Origin: CATQHD01 sp965243165
Lineage (GTDB): Bacteria > Actinomycetota > Acidimicrobiia > Spongiisociales > Spongiisociaceae
Assembly (NCBI GenBank): GCA_965243165.1
Contig: OZ251535.1
Location: forward strand, 2,728,001 to 2,792,000
Reading direction: 5' to 3'
Length of the DNA stretch: 64,000 nucleotides
Shown piece after piece: positions 33,788 to 42,567 of the stretch. The notes beneath the pieces are model-generated. The model searched no databases, had not been told where the DNA came from, and saw nothing but the letters and a program-made list of their open reading frames with translations. Each line of letters opens with the position of its first letter. Position 1 is the stretch's first letter. Made by a program: the position numbers and the translations under genes.

Positions 33788-34582
33788 ATGCGGCCTATCT
33801 GGAGCGGCGCCCTGTCTTTCGGCTTGGTGAACATCCCTGTCCACCTCTACCCGGCCACGTCCGACCGGCGGCCCAAGTTCCGGCAGCTCCGGCGCGAGGA
33901 CCACAGCCCCATCCGCTACCGGAAGGTGGCCGAAGCCGACGGCGAGGAGGTCCCCCGGGAGGACATCGTGCGGGGCTACGAGTTCGACAAGAACCGCTAC
34001 GTGGTGTTCACCAACGAGGAGATCGAGGCGGCCGGGCACCAGGGCGGACCCCGGATCGTGGACGTGATCCAGTTCGCGGACTCCGCCGAGATCGACCCGG
34101 TCTTCTACCGGTCATCCTATTACCTGTCGCCCGACTCCGCCGGACAGAAGGCCTACTCGATCCTGCAGCAGGCCTTGGCCGAGAAGGGCCGGGTGGGCAT
34201 CGCCAAGGTGGCCCTCCGCTCCCGGATCCATCTGGCGGCCCTGCGCGCCCGCGACGGCCTGCTGATCCTCGAGACCATGTACTGGCCGGACGAGATCCGG
34301 CCGGCGCAGTTCGAACCCTTGGACGAGAACCTCGAGGTTCGGCCGCAGGAGGTGGCGATGGCGGAGATGGTGATCGACAACCTGACCGAGGGGTTCGATC
34401 CGGCCCGCTGGGTGGACTCCACCCGCACCTCCATCGAAGAGCTGGCCCGCCTCAAGATCGAAGGCGGAGAGATCGCGGCCCCGGAAACCCCCGAACCCAC
34501 CAAGGTGGTAGACCTGCTCGAGGCGCTCAAGGCCTCGGTCGAGGCCACCAAAGCCCGGCCGGAGCGCCGCCAAGCCGTATAG
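33788..34582 (+). CDS. ku: Non-homologous end-joining protein Ku
   Basis: Homodimeric ring that binds DNA double-strand ends and recruits LigD. 264 residues with the standard bacterial start MRPIWSGALSFGLVNIPVHLYPAT, the core EVPREDIVRGYEFDKNRYVVFTNEEIEA, and the MYWPDEIRPAQFEP strand, followed by the short C-terminal region. A TACACT -10 box 6 nt before the ATG indicates a leaderless transcript. No LigD gene is in the window. Confidence 0.96.
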   Translation: MRPIWSGALSFGLVNIPVHLYPATSDRRPKFRQLRREDHSPIRYRKVAEADGEEVPREDIVRGYEFDKNRYVVFTNEEIEAAGHQGGPRIVDVIQFADSAEIDPVFYRSSYYLSPDSAGQKAYSILQQALAEKGRVGIAKVALRSRIHLAALRARDGLLILETMYWPDEIRPAQFEPLDENLEVRPQEVAMAEMVIDNLTEGFDPARWVDSTRTSIEELARLKIEGGEIAAPETPEPTKVVDLLEALKASVEATKARPERRQAV

Positions 34583-34608
34583 GAACAGGAAATCCGAGGA
34601 GGCGCATC

Positions 34609-34830
34609 TTGAAGGCAAGGATCGGCATCGCGGACACGGGCCGCGAGGTAGAGGTGGAGGTAGAGGACCAGAGCGATCTGGCCAAACGCTTGGAGACGGC
34701 CTACCGCAAGGGCGTTCCCATCCTGTGGTTCCGAAACACCAAGGGCCGGGACATCGGCATCCCGATCGGGCGGGTGGCGTTCGTCGAGATGCTCGACGAA
34801 TCGGATCAGTCGGTGGGCTTCGCCCGCTGA
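34609..34830 (+). CDS. DUF3107 family protein
   Basis: A 73-residue protein from a TTG start (34609) with a strong GAGGAGG ribosome site 7 nt before it. The sequence KARIGIADTGREVEVEVED ... RDIGIPIGRVAFVEM fits the small actinobacterial DUF3107 family (beta-rich, unknown function, often ATP-binding annotated). It follows ku by 26 bp in the same direction. Confidence 0.7.
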   Translation: MKARIGIADTGREVEVEVEDQSDLAKRLETAYRKGVPILWFRNTKGRDIGIPIGRVAFVEMLDESDQSVGFAR

Positions 34831-34864
34831 ACCCGCTCCGAAAGCCAGAGGCCGGACGGTCGGA

Positions 34865-35155
34865 TCAGACGGCCGCCCGGCGCCGCTCGGCCAGCCAGCG
34901 CTTCCGCAGCCGGCGGCGTTCGTCCTCGGCGTAGCCGCCCCACACCCCGGCCTCCTGATTGGTCTGAAGGGCGTATTGGAGGCAGTCGTTCAGCGCGAAG
35001 CAGGAAGCGCAGATGCCCTTGGCTTCCTCGATCTGCTCGACGGCCAGCCCGGTGGTGCCGATGGGGAAGAAGAGACTCGGCTCGGAATCTCGGCAGGCGG
35101 CCGCCTCCCGCCAGTCGGGGGCGGCCGTCGTCTCGGTCTTGGTCATAGTCAGCAT
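34865..35155 (-). CDS. WhiB family iron-sulfur transcriptional regulator
   Basis: A 96-residue Wbl protein. Four cysteines that bind a [4Fe-4S] cluster are at ACRDSEPSLFFP and ICASCFALNDC, followed by the GVWGG turn that contacts sigma A and a basic C-terminal tail (RRRLRKRWLAERRR). Start could be the ATG at 35155 or 35146. An 18-bp palindrome lies about 100 bp upstream. Confidence 0.93.
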   Translation of the reverse strand: MLTMTKTETTAAPDWREAAACRDSEPSLFFPIGTTGLAVEQIEEAKGICASCFALNDCLQYALQTNQEAGVWGGYAEDERRRLRKRWLAERRRAAV

Positions 35156-35254
35156 GTTTACCTCTGTTCGCGGATAAGTGTCTCGGACTCGTTCTTGTCC
35201 GGCTGCGGGGTGCGGCCCGGACCGCGGTGAGAACCCGCCCGGGCCCGCCCTTTC

Positions 35255-35272
35255 TTGTGAATAAATTCACAA
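35255..35272. promoter_or_regulatory. 18-bp palindrome upstream of whiB
   Basis: TTGTGAATAAATTCACAA has perfect 8-bp arms around a 2-bp centre, A+T-rich in a G+C-rich setting. A TTGACG -35-like element on the minus strand (35283-35278) sits just upstream, so the palindrome would cover the whiB promoter. It resembles a dimeric repressor operator; the regulator is unknown. Confidence 0.55.
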
Positions 35273-35397
35273 ACCTCGTCAAATCAACGGGCGCCCGGGC
35301 CAGCAAACCGCAACGATAGCCGCCTCGGAGCGGGGGCGCAAGCGATTTATTTCACATAGTCCCGGAGGGCTTGTTCTAGATTCTTCCAACAAGGGTA

Positions 35398-35426
35398 TTG
35401 ATGAACAGCGATATTTGTGATACCTA
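35398..35426 (+). promoter_or_regulatory. Leaderless promoter of the LysM gene (TTGATG-17-TGATACCTA)
   Basis: -35 TTGATG (35398-35403), 17-nt spacer and extended -10 TACCTA (35421-35426, preceded by TGA). The start predicted 7 nt after the -10 is the A of the ATG at 35433. Confidence 0.6.
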
Positions 35427-35432
35427 TACATC

Positions 35433-36329
35433 ATGAAAACAATACGAACCCTCATCTCATTGGTCCTCTTGACCTGCGCGGTCGGAGGAAGCGGATTTTT
35501 CCTGGCGAAGCTGCGGAGCGCGGCGCATCTGCCCGGACCGGGCGAGCTGCTGAGCGCCCCGCCGGAGGAAGCGGTCTACGGGGCGGTCTGGCTGCTGGCG
35601 GCGGCGGTCACCGCCTGGGTGGCGCTGACCAGCATCCTCTCGGTGTTCGCCTACGCAGCCCAGATACCGGCGGCCGTCCGGGCGGTGGAGTGGATGACCC
35701 TGCCCCCCATCCGCCGGTTGTCCCAGCGGGTCTCCGCCCTGATGCTGGCCGCCGCCGCCGGCCTGGCGAGCCCCGCCGCCGGCCTCCAGCTGCCCCCCGC
35801 CCCCTTCACATCAGGGCCGGTGGAGCGGGCCGCCGCGGGCGCCGAGTTGGCGGCGGAGCGCCCGGCGCCGCCCGGAGCGGCGGTCCCCATCCCTCTCCGC
35901 CCCGGCAGCCAGGACGCAGCCAGCCCCCAGGCGGCCGTTCACCGGGCCTCCGCCGCCGCCCCCGTCCCCCTGCGGGTGGGCGGCCAGCCCCCCGGCCATC
36001 ACCGAACCGCCGCCAAGAACCCGCCGGCGCCGCACCGGGCGGCCCCCGCCGCTCCGATCCCCCTGCCGGCGGGGCGGGGAACCCTCCCGGCGGCGGACGC
36101 CGGCGGCTGCGAAGACAACCTCTACACGGTGCAGACCGGCGACAACATGTGGTCCATCGCCTCCGACTGCCTGACCGCCCGGGAGGGTAAGGCCCCGTCC
36201 GCCGACCGCATCGCCGAAGTATGGCGGCAGATGATCGATCTCAACCGAGGCCGGATCATCTCGGGCGACCCCGATCTGATCTTCCCCGGGGAGCAGCTGC
36301 TCGTGCCTCCGCCCGGCGAAGCCGGATGA
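35433..36329 (+). CDS. Membrane-anchored LysM domain protein
   Basis: A 298-residue protein with an N-terminal hydrophobic segment (ISLVLLTCAVGGSGFFLA), a second one near residues 52-75 (WLLAAAVTAWVALTSILSVFAYAA), a Pro/Ala-rich linker (about 115-225) and a C-terminal LysM domain (YTVQTGDNMWSIAS ... LNRGRIISGDPDLIFPGEQLLVP) that should bind peptidoglycan. A role in the cell wall is inferred. Leaderless promoter directly upstream. Confidence 0.8.
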   Translation: MKTIRTLISLVLLTCAVGGSGFFLAKLRSAAHLPGPGELLSAPPEEAVYGAVWLLAAAVTAWVALTSILSVFAYAAQIPAAVRAVEWMTLPPIRRLSQRVSALMLAAAAGLASPAAGLQLPPAPFTSGPVERAAAGAELAAERPAPPGAAVPIPLRPGSQDAASPQAAVHRASAAAPVPLRVGGQPPGHHRTAAKNPPAPHRAAPAAPIPLPAGRGTLPAADAGGCEDNLYTVQTGDNMWSIASDCLTAREGKAPSADRIAEVWRQMIDLNRGRIISGDPDLIFPGEQLLVPPPGEAG

Positions 36330-36338
36330 CCCCGGCTC

Positions 36339-36743
36339 TCAGGCGGGGATGAAGCTGATGCGTACCGACCGGCGGCGGTTGTCGCGGTTGGTGTCCACCA
36401 GCACCACCGACTGCCAGGTTCCGAGGGCCATCGCCCCGTCGAGCACCGGGATGACCGCGCTGGGCGGCACGAAGGCCGGGAGCACATGGTCGGCGCCGTG
36501 GCCTTCGGCGCCGTGCCGGTGGCGCCACCGGGAATCCCTGGGAAACAACCGGTCGAGGTGGTCGAGCAGATCGCGGTCGGATCCGGCCCCGGTCTCGAAG
36601 ATCGCCACCCCCGCCGTGGCATGGGGAACGAACACCGACACCAGCCCGTCGCCCCGGCCGCGCACGAACTCGGCCACCTGTCCGGTGATGTCGACCGCGG
36701 CGGAGGAACCCCCCGTCCGGATGTTCAGCACCTCGGTGTCCAC
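36339..36743 (-). CDS. YjbQ family (UPF0047) protein
   Basis: A 134-residue protein with the family motif VFVPHATAGVAIFE and HVLPAFVPPSAVIPVLDGAMALGTWQSVVLVDTN, where conserved His and Asp/Glu form the active site of YjbQ-type proteins reported to have thiamine-phosphate synthase side activity. Function in vivo unknown. Overall length and order match the family. Same direction as prs, 22 bp downstream. Confidence 0.88.
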   Translation of the reverse strand: MDTEVLNIRTGGSSAAVDITGQVAEFVRGRGDGLVSVFVPHATAGVAIFETGAGSDRDLLDHLDRLFPRDSRWRHRHGAEGHGADHVLPAFVPPSAVIPVLDGAMALGTWQSVVLVDTNRDNRRRSVRISFIPA

Positions 36744-36765
36744 CGCCGCACCCTCGGGCCGAGGC

Positions 36766-37737
36766 CTAGGCGTTGTCGCCCAAGAAGATGGACGAGACCG
36801 AGGTGTCCATGAAAATGGCCAGCAGCGCCTCGGCCAGGATGGGGGCGATCGAGAGCCGGGTCAGCTTGTCGAAGTCCTCGGCCTTGCCCCGGAGGGGAAG
36901 GGTGTCGGTCACCACCACCTCGTCGATGGGGGCTTCCTTCAGCCGCTCGACCGCCGGAGGCGAGAGGACCGGGTGGGTGGCGGCGGCGATCACGCTCTTG
37001 GCCCCCCGCTCCCGCAGCAGCCGGGCCGCGTCGGCGGCGGTGCCGGCGGTGTCGATGATGTCGTCCACGATCACCGCATGGCGGTCGCGCACCTGCCCGA
37101 CCACGGTGAGGGCTTGGGACCGGTTGTGGACGTCGGCCTCCCGGCGCTTGTGCACGAAGGCCACATAGGCGTCCAGGTAGCGGGCGTATTTCTCGGCCCG
37201 CTTCACACCGCCTGCGTCGGGGGAGACGATGGTGGCGGGGCCTTCCAGGCGGTCCGCCAGATAATCGGTGATGATCGGCAGGGCGGTCAGGTGGTCGAAG
37301 GGGTTGGGGGAGAAGCCCTGTATCTGCCCGGTGTGGAGGTCGATGGAGACGATCCGGTCGGCGCCGGCCGCCAGGAACAGGTCGCTCATGAGGCGGGCGG
37401 AGATGGGCTCCCGCGGCAGCACCTTCTTGTCGGCCCGGGCGTACCCGAAGAAGGGCACCACCGCGGTGATGCGGTGCGCCGAAGCCCGCTTCAGGGCGTC
37501 GATCAGGATCAGCTGTTCCATGATGTGGAAGTTGATCTCGGGGGCATGGCTCTGGATGACGAAGCAATCGACGCCCCGCACCGACTCGGACGGGCGGGCG
37601 TACACCTCGGTGTCGGCGAAGCGCGACAGCTGCACATCGCCGAGCCGCACCCCCAGCTCCTCGGCCACGTCGCGGGCCAGCTCGGGGTTGGCCGATCCGC
37701 TGAAGAGTTTGAAGCGTTTGCGGTAGACGAGCTCCAT
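36766..37737 (-). CDS. prs: Ribose-phosphate pyrophosphokinase
   Basis: Makes PRPP from ribose 5-phosphate and ATP. 323 residues with the FSGSANPELARDVAEELGV start, the flexible-loop/catalytic region VVPFFGYARADKK, the ATP-site SIDLHTGQIQGFF-like SIDLHTGQIQGFS, and the PRPP-binding VIVDDIIDTAGTAADAARLL. It lies 2 bp after glmU, forming the conserved glmU-prs pair linking cell-wall precursor and nucleotide synthesis. Confidence 0.97.
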   Translation of the reverse strand: MELVYRKRFKLFSGSANPELARDVAEELGVRLGDVQLSRFADTEVYARPSESVRGVDCFVIQSHAPEINFHIMEQLILIDALKRASAHRITAVVPFFGYARADKKVLPREPISARLMSDLFLAAGADRIVSIDLHTGQIQGFSPNPFDHLTALPIITDYLADRLEGPATIVSPDAGGVKRAEKYARYLDAYVAFVHKRREADVHNRSQALTVVGQVRDRHAVIVDDIIDTAGTAADAARLLRERGAKSVIAAATHPVLSPPAVERLKEAPIDEVVVTDTLPLRGKAEDFDKLTRLSIAPILAEALLAIFMDTSVSSIFLGDNA

Positions 37738-37739
37738 GC

Positions 37740-39128
37740 TCAGCCGGCCCCGCCTCGGCCGCGGCGGCGCGCCCGGCGCTCGGCGTAACCGGGGACCTCC
37801 CGCTGGTCGGACCGCTCCACCCCCAGCGCCCCCGCCGGCACGTCCCTGGTGATGGCCGAACCGGCGGCGGTGTAGGCGCCGTCCCCCACCTCGACGGGGG
37901 CGACCAGCACCGTGCTGCATCCGATCTGGGCGCCCCGGCCCACCTTGGTGCGGTGCTTGTCCTGCCAGTCGTAGTTGGCGGTGACCGCCCCGGCGCCGAT
38001 GTTGGCCCCGTCGCCGATGTCCGCGTCCCCCACATAGGAGAGATGCGGCGCCTTGGCGCCCCGCCCCATCACCGAGTTCTTGACCTCCACGAAGGTCCCG
38101 GCCTTGGAATCCCCGCCCAGCCGGGCGCCGGGCCGCAGGGAAGCGTAGGGCCCGACCTCGGCGCCGGCCCCGATGGAAGCCCCGCGCACCGCCGAATACC
38201 AAATCTTGGCCCCCTCCCCCACCTCGCTGTCCTCGAGGAAGACGTCCGGCCCGATCCGCGCTCCGGACCGCACCCTGGTGCTGCCTTCCAGGTACACCCC
38301 CGGGTACAGGCGCACCCCCGCCTCCAGCACCGCGCCGGCGTCTATGTAGACCCGGGCCGGGTCCAGCATCCACACCCCTTCCCTCATCCATGCTTCGTTG
38401 ATGCGGGCCCGCATGATGGCGGCCGCCCCGGCCAGCTGATCCTGGGTGTTGACCCCCGACAGCTCCTCGGCGGTGGTGCGGAAAGCCGCGATGGAGTGCC
38501 CCTCCGCCCCCAGGATCGACACCGCGTCGGGGAGGTAGTACTCGCCTTGGGCGTTGTTCTGTTCCACATGGGCCAGCGCCTCGCGGATGTACTCTCCGTC
38601 GAACATGTAGGTGCCGCCGTTGATCTCCTGGATCTCCCGCTCGCTGGTGGTGCAGTCGGCGTGCTCGACGATCCGCCGCACCCGGCCCCAGCCGTCCCGC
38701 ACCACCCGTCCGTATCCGGTCGGATCGTCCATGGCGGCGGTAACGCAGGTGGCGGCCGCCCCGGTGGTGCGGTGGAGCCGGGCCATCCGCCCCAGGGTGT
38801 CGGTGGTGATGAGGGGCGTATCGGCCGGAACCACCAATATGTGGTCGTCCGCCTCCAGGGAAACCGATTCCAAAGCCACCTGCAGCGCATGGGCGGTGCC
38901 CAGCCGGCGCGCCTGCACGACCGGAGAGGCGTGGCCGGGCAGCATCGCCGCCACCCGCTCGGCGTCGGGCTTCACCACCACCACCGTCCGGACCGGTTCG
39001 AGCGGCGCCACCGCATCGAGCACCCATTGGATCATCGGCCGGCCGGCCACTTGATGGAGCACCTTGGGGCAGTCCGACTTCATCCGCGAGCCCTCCCCCG
39101 CGCCCAGCACGACGGCTGTCAAGGCCAT
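37740..39128 (-). CDS. glmU: Bifunctional UDP-N-acetylglucosamine pyrophosphorylase/glucosamine-1-phosphate acetyltransferase
   Basis: A 462-residue two-domain enzyme. The uridyltransferase domain has LGAGEGSRMKSDCPKVLHQVAGRPMI, and the C-terminal left-handed beta-helix is built of hexapeptide repeats ending near GAGAVTANYDWQDKHRTKVGRGAQIG, with the acetyl-CoA site. It makes UDP-GlcNAc for peptidoglycan. tRNA-Gln lies 19 bp upstream on the same strand. Confidence 0.97.
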   Translation of the reverse strand: MALTAVVLGAGEGSRMKSDCPKVLHQVAGRPMIQWVLDAVAPLEPVRTVVVVKPDAERVAAMLPGHASPVVQARRLGTAHALQVALESVSLEADDHILVVPADTPLITTDTLGRMARLHRTTGAAATCVTAAMDDPTGYGRVVRDGWGRVRRIVEHADCTTSEREIQEINGGTYMFDGEYIREALAHVEQNNAQGEYYLPDAVSILGAEGHSIAAFRTTAEELSGVNTQDQLAGAAAIMRARINEAWMREGVWMLDPARVYIDAGAVLEAGVRLYPGVYLEGSTRVRSGARIGPDVFLEDSEVGEGAKIWYSAVRGASIGAGAEVGPYASLRPGARLGGDSKAGTFVEVKNSVMGRGAKAPHLSYVGDADIGDGANIGAGAVTANYDWQDKHRTKVGRGAQIGCSTVLVAPVEVGDGAYTAAGSAITRDVPAGALGVERSDQREVPGYAERRARRRGRGGAG

Positions 39129-39147
39129 GCAAACCCTCCTTACTCAG

Positions 39148-39219
39148 CTGGGGGGACAGGACTCGAACCCGTACCTGCGGGACCAAAACCCGCGGTGCTG
39201 CCATTTACACCACCCCCCA
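39148..39219 (-). tRNA. tRNA-Gln (TTG)
   Basis: Cloverleaf on the minus strand: acceptor TGGGGGG/CCCCCCA, anticodon stem GCGGG/CCCGC with loop TTTTGGT (anticodon TTG), T-loop GGGTTCGAGTCC. CCA is not encoded. Located between ispE and glmU, same strand. Confidence 0.94.
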
Positions 39220-39262
39220 CCGCACATCCGGGCCATTTTACCCTGATTTTTCATATCCCCGA

Positions 39263-40141
39263 TTATTCCTGCCCCGGCTGTACGCCTTCCAGGTGCGCCC
39301 CCCGGTCCGAGGACGGGGCGGCGAACGCCGAGCGGGCCTCCGGCGGCGCCAGGGCCAGCGCTTCCCGCGCCTCCGCCCCGCCGGAGAAGAAGCCGAACAG
39401 GGCCGGACCGCTCCCCGACATGAGGACCGGACGGCCCCAGAGGCCCTCCAGCTCCGCCCGCCAGTATTCGAGCTCGGGTTCGCACCGGACGGCGGCCGGA
39501 TAGAGGTCGTTGAACAGCGGCCCGAGCCTGCGGATCTCCGGCGGCAGGCCGCGCCCCGCCGTCCGGGGGCCCTGCGGTTCCCCCATCCGGTCCCATGCCT
39601 CGTACACCCGGGCGGTCTCGAGGGGAAAGGGCGGCGCCGCCGCCGCCGTCCAGAAGCCCTGCCCTTCCTCGATCGGCGGCCCGGTCTGCTCCCCGTACCC
39701 GCCCACCCACCGCCGCCCGCCGCCCAGGCAGAAAGGGACGTCCGCCCCCACCGAGAAGGCCAGGCCGGCCGACTCTTCGGCGCCGATCCCGACCGCATCT
39801 CCGTACAGGAGAAGGGCCGCCGCCGCATCGGAGCTTCCTCCGGCCAGGCCGGCCGCCGCCGGGATGCGCTTCCAGAGGACGAACTCGGCCGGAGGGCGGC
39901 GCCCGGCCCGCTCCCGCAGGGACTCCACCGCCTTCCAGACCAGGTTCTCCCCCCCGGCTGCCAGACCGGGCGCGCCGTGGATGGTGAGGCGGTCGGCCTC
40001 GGCATCCTCCATCGTCAAGATGTCGCACCATCCGATGGACTGCTGCAGGCTTCGGATCGGATGCAGCCCGGAACCGTCCCGGGGCTTCACCTGCAGCGAC
40101 AGGTTGAGCTTGGCCGGGGCCAAGGCCCGCCGGGCGCTCAT
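39263..40141 (-). CDS. ispE: 4-(cytidine 5'-diphospho)-2-C-methyl-D-erythritol kinase
   Basis: MEP-pathway GHMP kinase of 292 residues. Start APAKLNLSLQV, the ATP-binding IPAAAGLAGGSSDAAAALL and C-terminal VLMSGSGPALFGFF are diagnostic. The ATG at 40141 overlaps the rsmA stop by 4 nt. The C-terminal about 35 residues are loosely conserved. Confidence 0.94.
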   Translation of the reverse strand: MSARRALAPAKLNLSLQVKPRDGSGLHPIRSLQQSIGWCDILTMEDAEADRLTIHGAPGLAAGGENLVWKAVESLRERAGRRPPAEFVLWKRIPAAAGLAGGSSDAAAALLLYGDAVGIGAEESAGLAFSVGADVPFCLGGGRRWVGGYGEQTGPPIEEGQGFWTAAAAPPFPLETARVYEAWDRMGEPQGPRTAGRGLPPEIRRLGPLFNDLYPAAVRCEPELEYWRAELEGLWGRPVLMSGSGPALFGFFSGGAEAREALALAPPEARSAFAAPSSDRGAHLEGVQPGQE

Positions 40142-40962
40142 CCGTCCGCCTCCTGCAGGGCGGCGGCGATGGCCAGAAAGTGGCCGGCCTCCAGGTCCTC
40201 GGCCCGAAGGGCGGGGTCGACGCCCGCCGCCCGGATCAGGTCCTCCGCCGGCGGGGGCAGGACGGGGCGCAGGGACGAACGGAGCATCTTGCGGCGCCGC
40301 CCGAACCCGGCCGCCGCCACCCGGAAGGCCAGCTTCCGCAGCGGATCGGGCGGGCAGGTGCGTTCGACCGCCACCACCGCCGATTCCACCCTGGGGGCGG
40401 GGAGGAACACCTGGGGGGGGACCCGGAACTCCAAACGGACGGAGCCGTAGAGGGCCGCCGCCGCGCTGGGAAGCCCGTAGACCTTGGAACCGGGCCGGGC
40501 CGCCAGCCGCTCGGCCGCTTCCCGCTGCAGCATGACCACGCACCGCCGCACCCCGGCCGCCTCCGCCAAGAGTTCCAGCAGGATCGAAGTACCCGTCTGA
40601 TAGGGCAGGTTGGAGGCCAGCACCCAGCTGCCGTCCGGCCCGAACTCGGCCGGGTCGAGGCGGGCGGCGTCTGCGTAGCGGACCTCCGCCTCCAGCCCGG
40701 CCAGCGCTTCGGAGAGGAGCGGACGCAGCCGTTGGTCGATCTCGTAGGCGGTTACCGCGAATCCGGCCTCGGCCAGCGCCCGGGTCAGCGCCCCGGTGCC
40801 CGCCCCGATCTCCAAGGCCCGGGCTTGGGACGGGTCGCCCGCCAGCGACGCGATCTTGGCGGCGATGTTGGGATCGGCCAGGAAATGCTGGCCGAGGCGG
40901 CGGCGGGGGGCGACTCCGTGCCGGTCCAGGAGGCGGCGGATTTCGGAGCGGGTCTGGCTCAC
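40138..40962 (-). CDS. rsmA: 16S rRNA (adenine1518/1519-N6)-dimethyltransferase
   Basis: KsgA-type SAM enzyme, 274 residues. It has RRLGQHFLADPNIAAKI, SAM-binding LEIGAGTGALTRALAE, catalytic ASNLPYQTGTSILL (NLPY) and the FLPAPRVESAVVAVE segment. GTG at 40962 overlaps the tatD stop (GTGA). It is the middle gene of a tatD-rsmA-ispE run. Confidence 0.95.
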   Translation of the reverse strand: MSQTRSEIRRLLDRHGVAPRRRLGQHFLADPNIAAKIASLAGDPSQARALEIGAGTGALTRALAEAGFAVTAYEIDQRLRPLLSEALAGLEAEVRYADAARLDPAEFGPDGSWVLASNLPYQTGTSILLELLAEAAGVRRCVVMLQREAAERLAARPGSKVYGLPSAAAALYGSVRLEFRVPPQVFLPAPRVESAVVAVERTCPPDPLRKLAFRVAAAGFGRRRKMLRSSLRPVLPPPAEDLIRAAGVDPALRAEDLEAGHFLAIAAALQEADG

Positions 40963-41732
40963 AGCCCGAACACCTGGGCCGCCCGGGCGGAGGTCAGCCG
41001 GGCCGCCTCCTCGGTGTCCACACCCCAGATCCGCCCCAGGGCGGCCCCTACCAGCCCCACATGGGCCGGCTCGTTGGGCTCCCCCCGGTGAGGCGCCGGG
41101 GCCAGATAGGGGGCGTCGGTCTCCACCACCGCCCGGCCGGGCGGGATCACCGCCGCCCCCCGGCGCACCGCGTCCCCGGTCTCGAAGGTGATCGGCCCCG
41201 CGAAGGAGAAGGTAACCCCCAGTTCCAAGAAACGCTTCGACCATCTGGGGCCTCCGGTCCAACAGTGGAGCACCACCCAGGCCCCGGCCCCCTCCTGCTC
41301 CAGCAGCTCGTAGATCCGGCGGAAGGCGTCCCGGCAGTGGACGATCAGGGGCTTGCCCAAGGCGAGGGCCAGCCGGTGATGCTCCAGGAAGCAGGCGGTC
41401 TGCGCGGCGGGCGGCGACAGGTTGCGGTAGAAGTCCAGGCCGGTCTCCCCCACCGCCGCCGCCTCCTCCATCAGCTCGGCCAGGCCGCCTTCTTCCTCCG
41501 GCCAGCGGGATGCCTCGTGGGGGTGGAGCCCGGCGGCGAACGAAAGCCGGCCCGGATGTCTCCGGGCGAGGGCGCGGGCCGCTCGGCTGGACTCGAGATC
41601 CACACCGGGAACTACCGCATGGCGCACGTCCTCCGCCCGCCCGAGCAGCAGCTCGGGGGGGCGTCCGTCCAGCTGCAGGTGGCAGTGCGTGTCCACCCAT
41701 CGGCCCGTGATCGAGGGCGGGGGCGGCGGCAC
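40959..41732 (-). CDS. TatD family metal-dependent deoxyribonuclease
   Basis: A 257-residue TIM-barrel hydrolase with the VDTHCHLQLD metal site near the N-terminus, AAGLHPHEAS, VGETGLDFYRNLSPPAAQTACFLEHHRLA, PLIVHCRDAF, VLHCWTGG and ETDAPYLAP motifs in order. Family members have 3'-5' DNase/RNase activity. The GTG start at 41732 lies 4 bp after rsmI. Confidence 0.93.
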   Translation of the reverse strand: MPPPPPSITGRWVDTHCHLQLDGRPPELLLGRAEDVRHAVVPGVDLESSRAARALARRHPGRLSFAAGLHPHEASRWPEEEGGLAELMEEAAAVGETGLDFYRNLSPPAAQTACFLEHHRLALALGKPLIVHCRDAFRRIYELLEQEGAGAWVVLHCWTGGPRWSKRFLELGVTFSFAGPITFETGDAVRRGAAVIPPGRAVVETDAPYLAPAPHRGEPNEPAHVGLVGAALGRIWGVDTEEAARLTSARAAQVFGL

Positions 41733-41736
41733 CTGC

Positions 41737-42567
41737 TCAGCGCCCCCGCCCGCGGAGGACCGCCTCGTACAAAGCCCTGCGGTTCAACCCCAGCCCTTCC
41801 GCCGCCGAGCGCACCGCCTCCGACAGACGGGCGCCGCCGGCGGTGCGGGCCTCGACCTCCCGGACCGCCTCCTCGAGCGGGGGGGCCGAACCGGGGCGCC
41901 CTTCCACCACCAAGGTGAACTCCCCCCGGGGGGTGCGCCGGCCCCATTCCGCCGCCGCCCCGGCCAGGGTTCCCGACCACACCTCCTCATAGACTTTGGT
42001 GAGCTCGCGGGCCACCGCCGCCCGCCGATCCCCCCCCAAGGCGGCGGACAGGGCCGCCAGGTCGCCCGCCACCCGGGCGGGGGCCGAGAACAGAACGATG
42101 GTGCGCACTTCGGCGGCCAGCATCTCCAAGCGCTCCGCCCGCTCCCGGCCCGTGCGGGGCAGGAAGCCCTCGAAGACGAACCGGTCGGCGGCCAGGCCCG
42201 ACACCGCCAGGGCGGCCGACACCGCGCTGGGCCCCGGCGCCACCGAAACCGCCGCCCCCGCCCGCCGGGCGGCCCGCACCGCCGAGAGGCCCGGATCGGC
42301 CACCCCCGGCATTCCGGCGTCGGTGATGAGCGCCACCGTCGCCCCTCCTTCCAGCAGCCGGGCCAACCGGGCCGCCCGCCGGGCTTCGTTGCCGGCGAAG
42401 TAGGACTCGGGGCGGACGGCCACCCCGAGGCGGTCGAGCAGCACCCGCGCCCGGCGGGTGTCCTCGGCGAAGACGGCGTCCGCCTCCTCCAGGGTTTCGG
42501 CCAGCCGGGGGGAGGCGTCGTCCAGGTTGCCGATCGGCGTCCCGCACAGGATCAGGCGTCCGCCCAT
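41737..42567 (-). CDS. rsmI: 16S rRNA (cytidine1402-2'-O)-methyltransferase
   Basis: SAM-dependent tetrapyrrole-methylase-fold enzyme of 276 residues. It has GTPIGNLDDASPRLAETL, AEDTRRARVLLDRLGV, ITDAGMPGVADPG and the FEGFLPRTGRERAERLE segment. The short C-terminal HTH-like region (LNRRALYEAVLRG) is present. Its ATG overlaps the upstream lipoprotein stop by one base. Confidence 0.93.
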   Translation of the reverse strand: MGGRLILCGTPIGNLDDASPRLAETLEEADAVFAEDTRRARVLLDRLGVAVRPESYFAGNEARRAARLARLLEGGATVALITDAGMPGVADPGLSAVRAARRAGAAVSVAPGPSAVSAALAVSGLAADRFVFEGFLPRTGRERAERLEMLAAEVRTIVLFSAPARVAGDLAALSAALGGDRRAAVARELTKVYEEVWSGTLAGAAAEWGRRTPRGEFTLVVEGRPGSAPPLEEAVREVEARTAGGARLSEAVRSAAEGLGLNRRALYEAVLRGRGR

